A stretch of 5,151 nucleotides of DNA, taken from the NCBI GenBank assembly GCA_913064935.1, contig CAJYBF010000097.1:1-5151 (forward strand), written 5' to 3'. Below, in pieces: positions 4,774 to 5,151 of the stretch (its first letter is position 1; every line of letters begins with the position of its first letter). Origin of the DNA: an uncultured Mollicutes bacterium (GTDB lineage Bacteria > Bacillota_I > Bacilli_A > MAG-NZ). The notes under the pieces were generated by a model. That model was not told the DNA's origin, ran no database searches, and saw only the letters and a program-made list of their open reading frames with translations. The translations under genes were made by a program, and so were the position numbers.

Positions 4774-5137
4774 TTGGGATACTTGCAGGTACTTCAATTA
4801 TAATACCATACACATCTTTCAATTCTTGCTGTGCTTGATTCATCAATGCAAAGTTATCTTCTTTTATTTCAATACTAGCAACAGTAGAATATAGTTTTGC
4901 TTTACAATCTATAATAGTTTTTTGTAATGTGAATTTATCGGTAGTGTTTTTTATTATATCTAGTTTATCATTAATATCAGTAGTCAATGGATTAAGTTTA
5001 CCATCAATGGAATCTTGTACTTTTGTAGGCAACACTTCTTTTAATGATTTTATTGTTTTAACTGTACTTACAGCAACAGGTATTGCAATTACTAAAAATC
5101 CTGCTGCACCAGTTAATTAAGCACCACCACCTACCAT
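4757..5137 (-). CDS. N-terminally hydrophobic small protein, interrupted by an in-frame stop
   Basis: The minus strand is open from after TAA 5119-5117 to TAA 4759-4757. The readable part gives LTGAAGFLVIAIPVAVSTV, a hydrophobic anchor, then a charged helical region (SLKEVLPTKVQDSIDGKL, DINDKLDIIKNTTDKF), ending VPASIPNVEVI. The only in-frame usable start after the stop is GTG 5035 (92 aa), which has no ribosome binding site and would discard the anchor. An ATG at 5137, preceded by a GGAAGGGAG stretch, is in the same frame and gives MVGGGA and then the TAA. So the gene most likely starts at 5137 and its seventh codon is a stop. A sequence such as GCT TTA ATT ACT in place of GCT TAA TTA ACT would restore it (~126 aa). 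No family is recognised. It overlaps the downstream membrane gene and is probably co-transcribed with it. Confidence 0.65.
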
Positions 5138-5151
5138 CCACTCCCTTCCTT

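Noticed and set aside
4929..5120. Plus-strand ORF of 63 codons
   Set aside because: It is antisense to the minus-strand gene at 4757-5137 and lacks a ribosome binding site.
5113..5120. TTAATTAA (PacI-type) site as a sign of cloning vector
   Set aside because: An 8-mer of only A and T is expected by chance in DNA this AT-rich, and no vector sequence accompanies it.

Overview
The window joins two DNA segments of very different character at about position 540-550. The left part (1 to ~547) has balanced-to-high GC (35 G/C in the 60 bases at 301-360). It carries, on the minus strand, most of an alpha/beta-hydrolase gene that lacks both ends: the C-terminus runs off the left edge and the N-terminus is cut at the composition break. 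The rest (~550 to 5151) is strongly AT-rich (15 G/C in the 60 bases at 1081-1140). It uses strong AGGAGG-type ribosome binding sites, the standard stop codons, very tight gene packing and mostly unrecognised small genes. This is typical of a phage, prophage or other mobile element of a low-GC Gram-positive (Firmicutes) host. The abrupt change suggests either a recombination/insertion boundary or a chimeric contig; the sequence alone cannot decide.

Plus-strand operon (598-4026). After a possibly truncated ORF (598-783), genes follow with short overlaps: a 48-aa small membrane protein (825), an 84-aa soluble protein of a type seen in Firmicutes phages (968), an 88-aa single-span membrane protein (1215), a 91-aa unknown (1485), a 32-aa mini-ORF (1770), a 313-aa membrane/coiled-coil protein (1861), a 103-aa unknown (2799), a ~124-aa unknown whose start appears frameshifted (3097/3110), and a 180-aa RNA-ligase-type nucleotidyltransferase (3484). 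The overlaps are ATGA at 968 and 2799, 8 bp at 1215 and 1861, and 14 bp at 3097, which implies one transcript with coupled translation. The only confidently assignable function in this operon is the ligase. It has the K-x-D-G nucleophile motif and the later nucleotidyltransferase motifs, but no C-terminal domain. A hairpin with a T tract right after it (4027-4050) ends the operon.

Intergenic/control region (4027-4329). A good sigma-A-like promoter overlaps the terminator tail. It contains two copies of a 10-bp sequence that includes TATAAT, and a palindrome in its spacer. It leads to a strong ribosome binding site, a 14-codon mini-ORF and an overlapping 36-codon ORF, then a second, weaker terminator.

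Minus-strand pair (4330-5137). Two overlapping genes face the plus operon: a small protein with an N-terminal hydrophobic segment, whose seventh codon is a stop (5117-5119), and a four-span membrane protein of ~147 aa. A clear terminator overlaps the stop codon of the latter. No integrase, structural, replication, tRNA, rRNA or CRISPR feature is visible, so the element's identity as phage, prophage or plasmid is an inference from style and from the RNA ligase.
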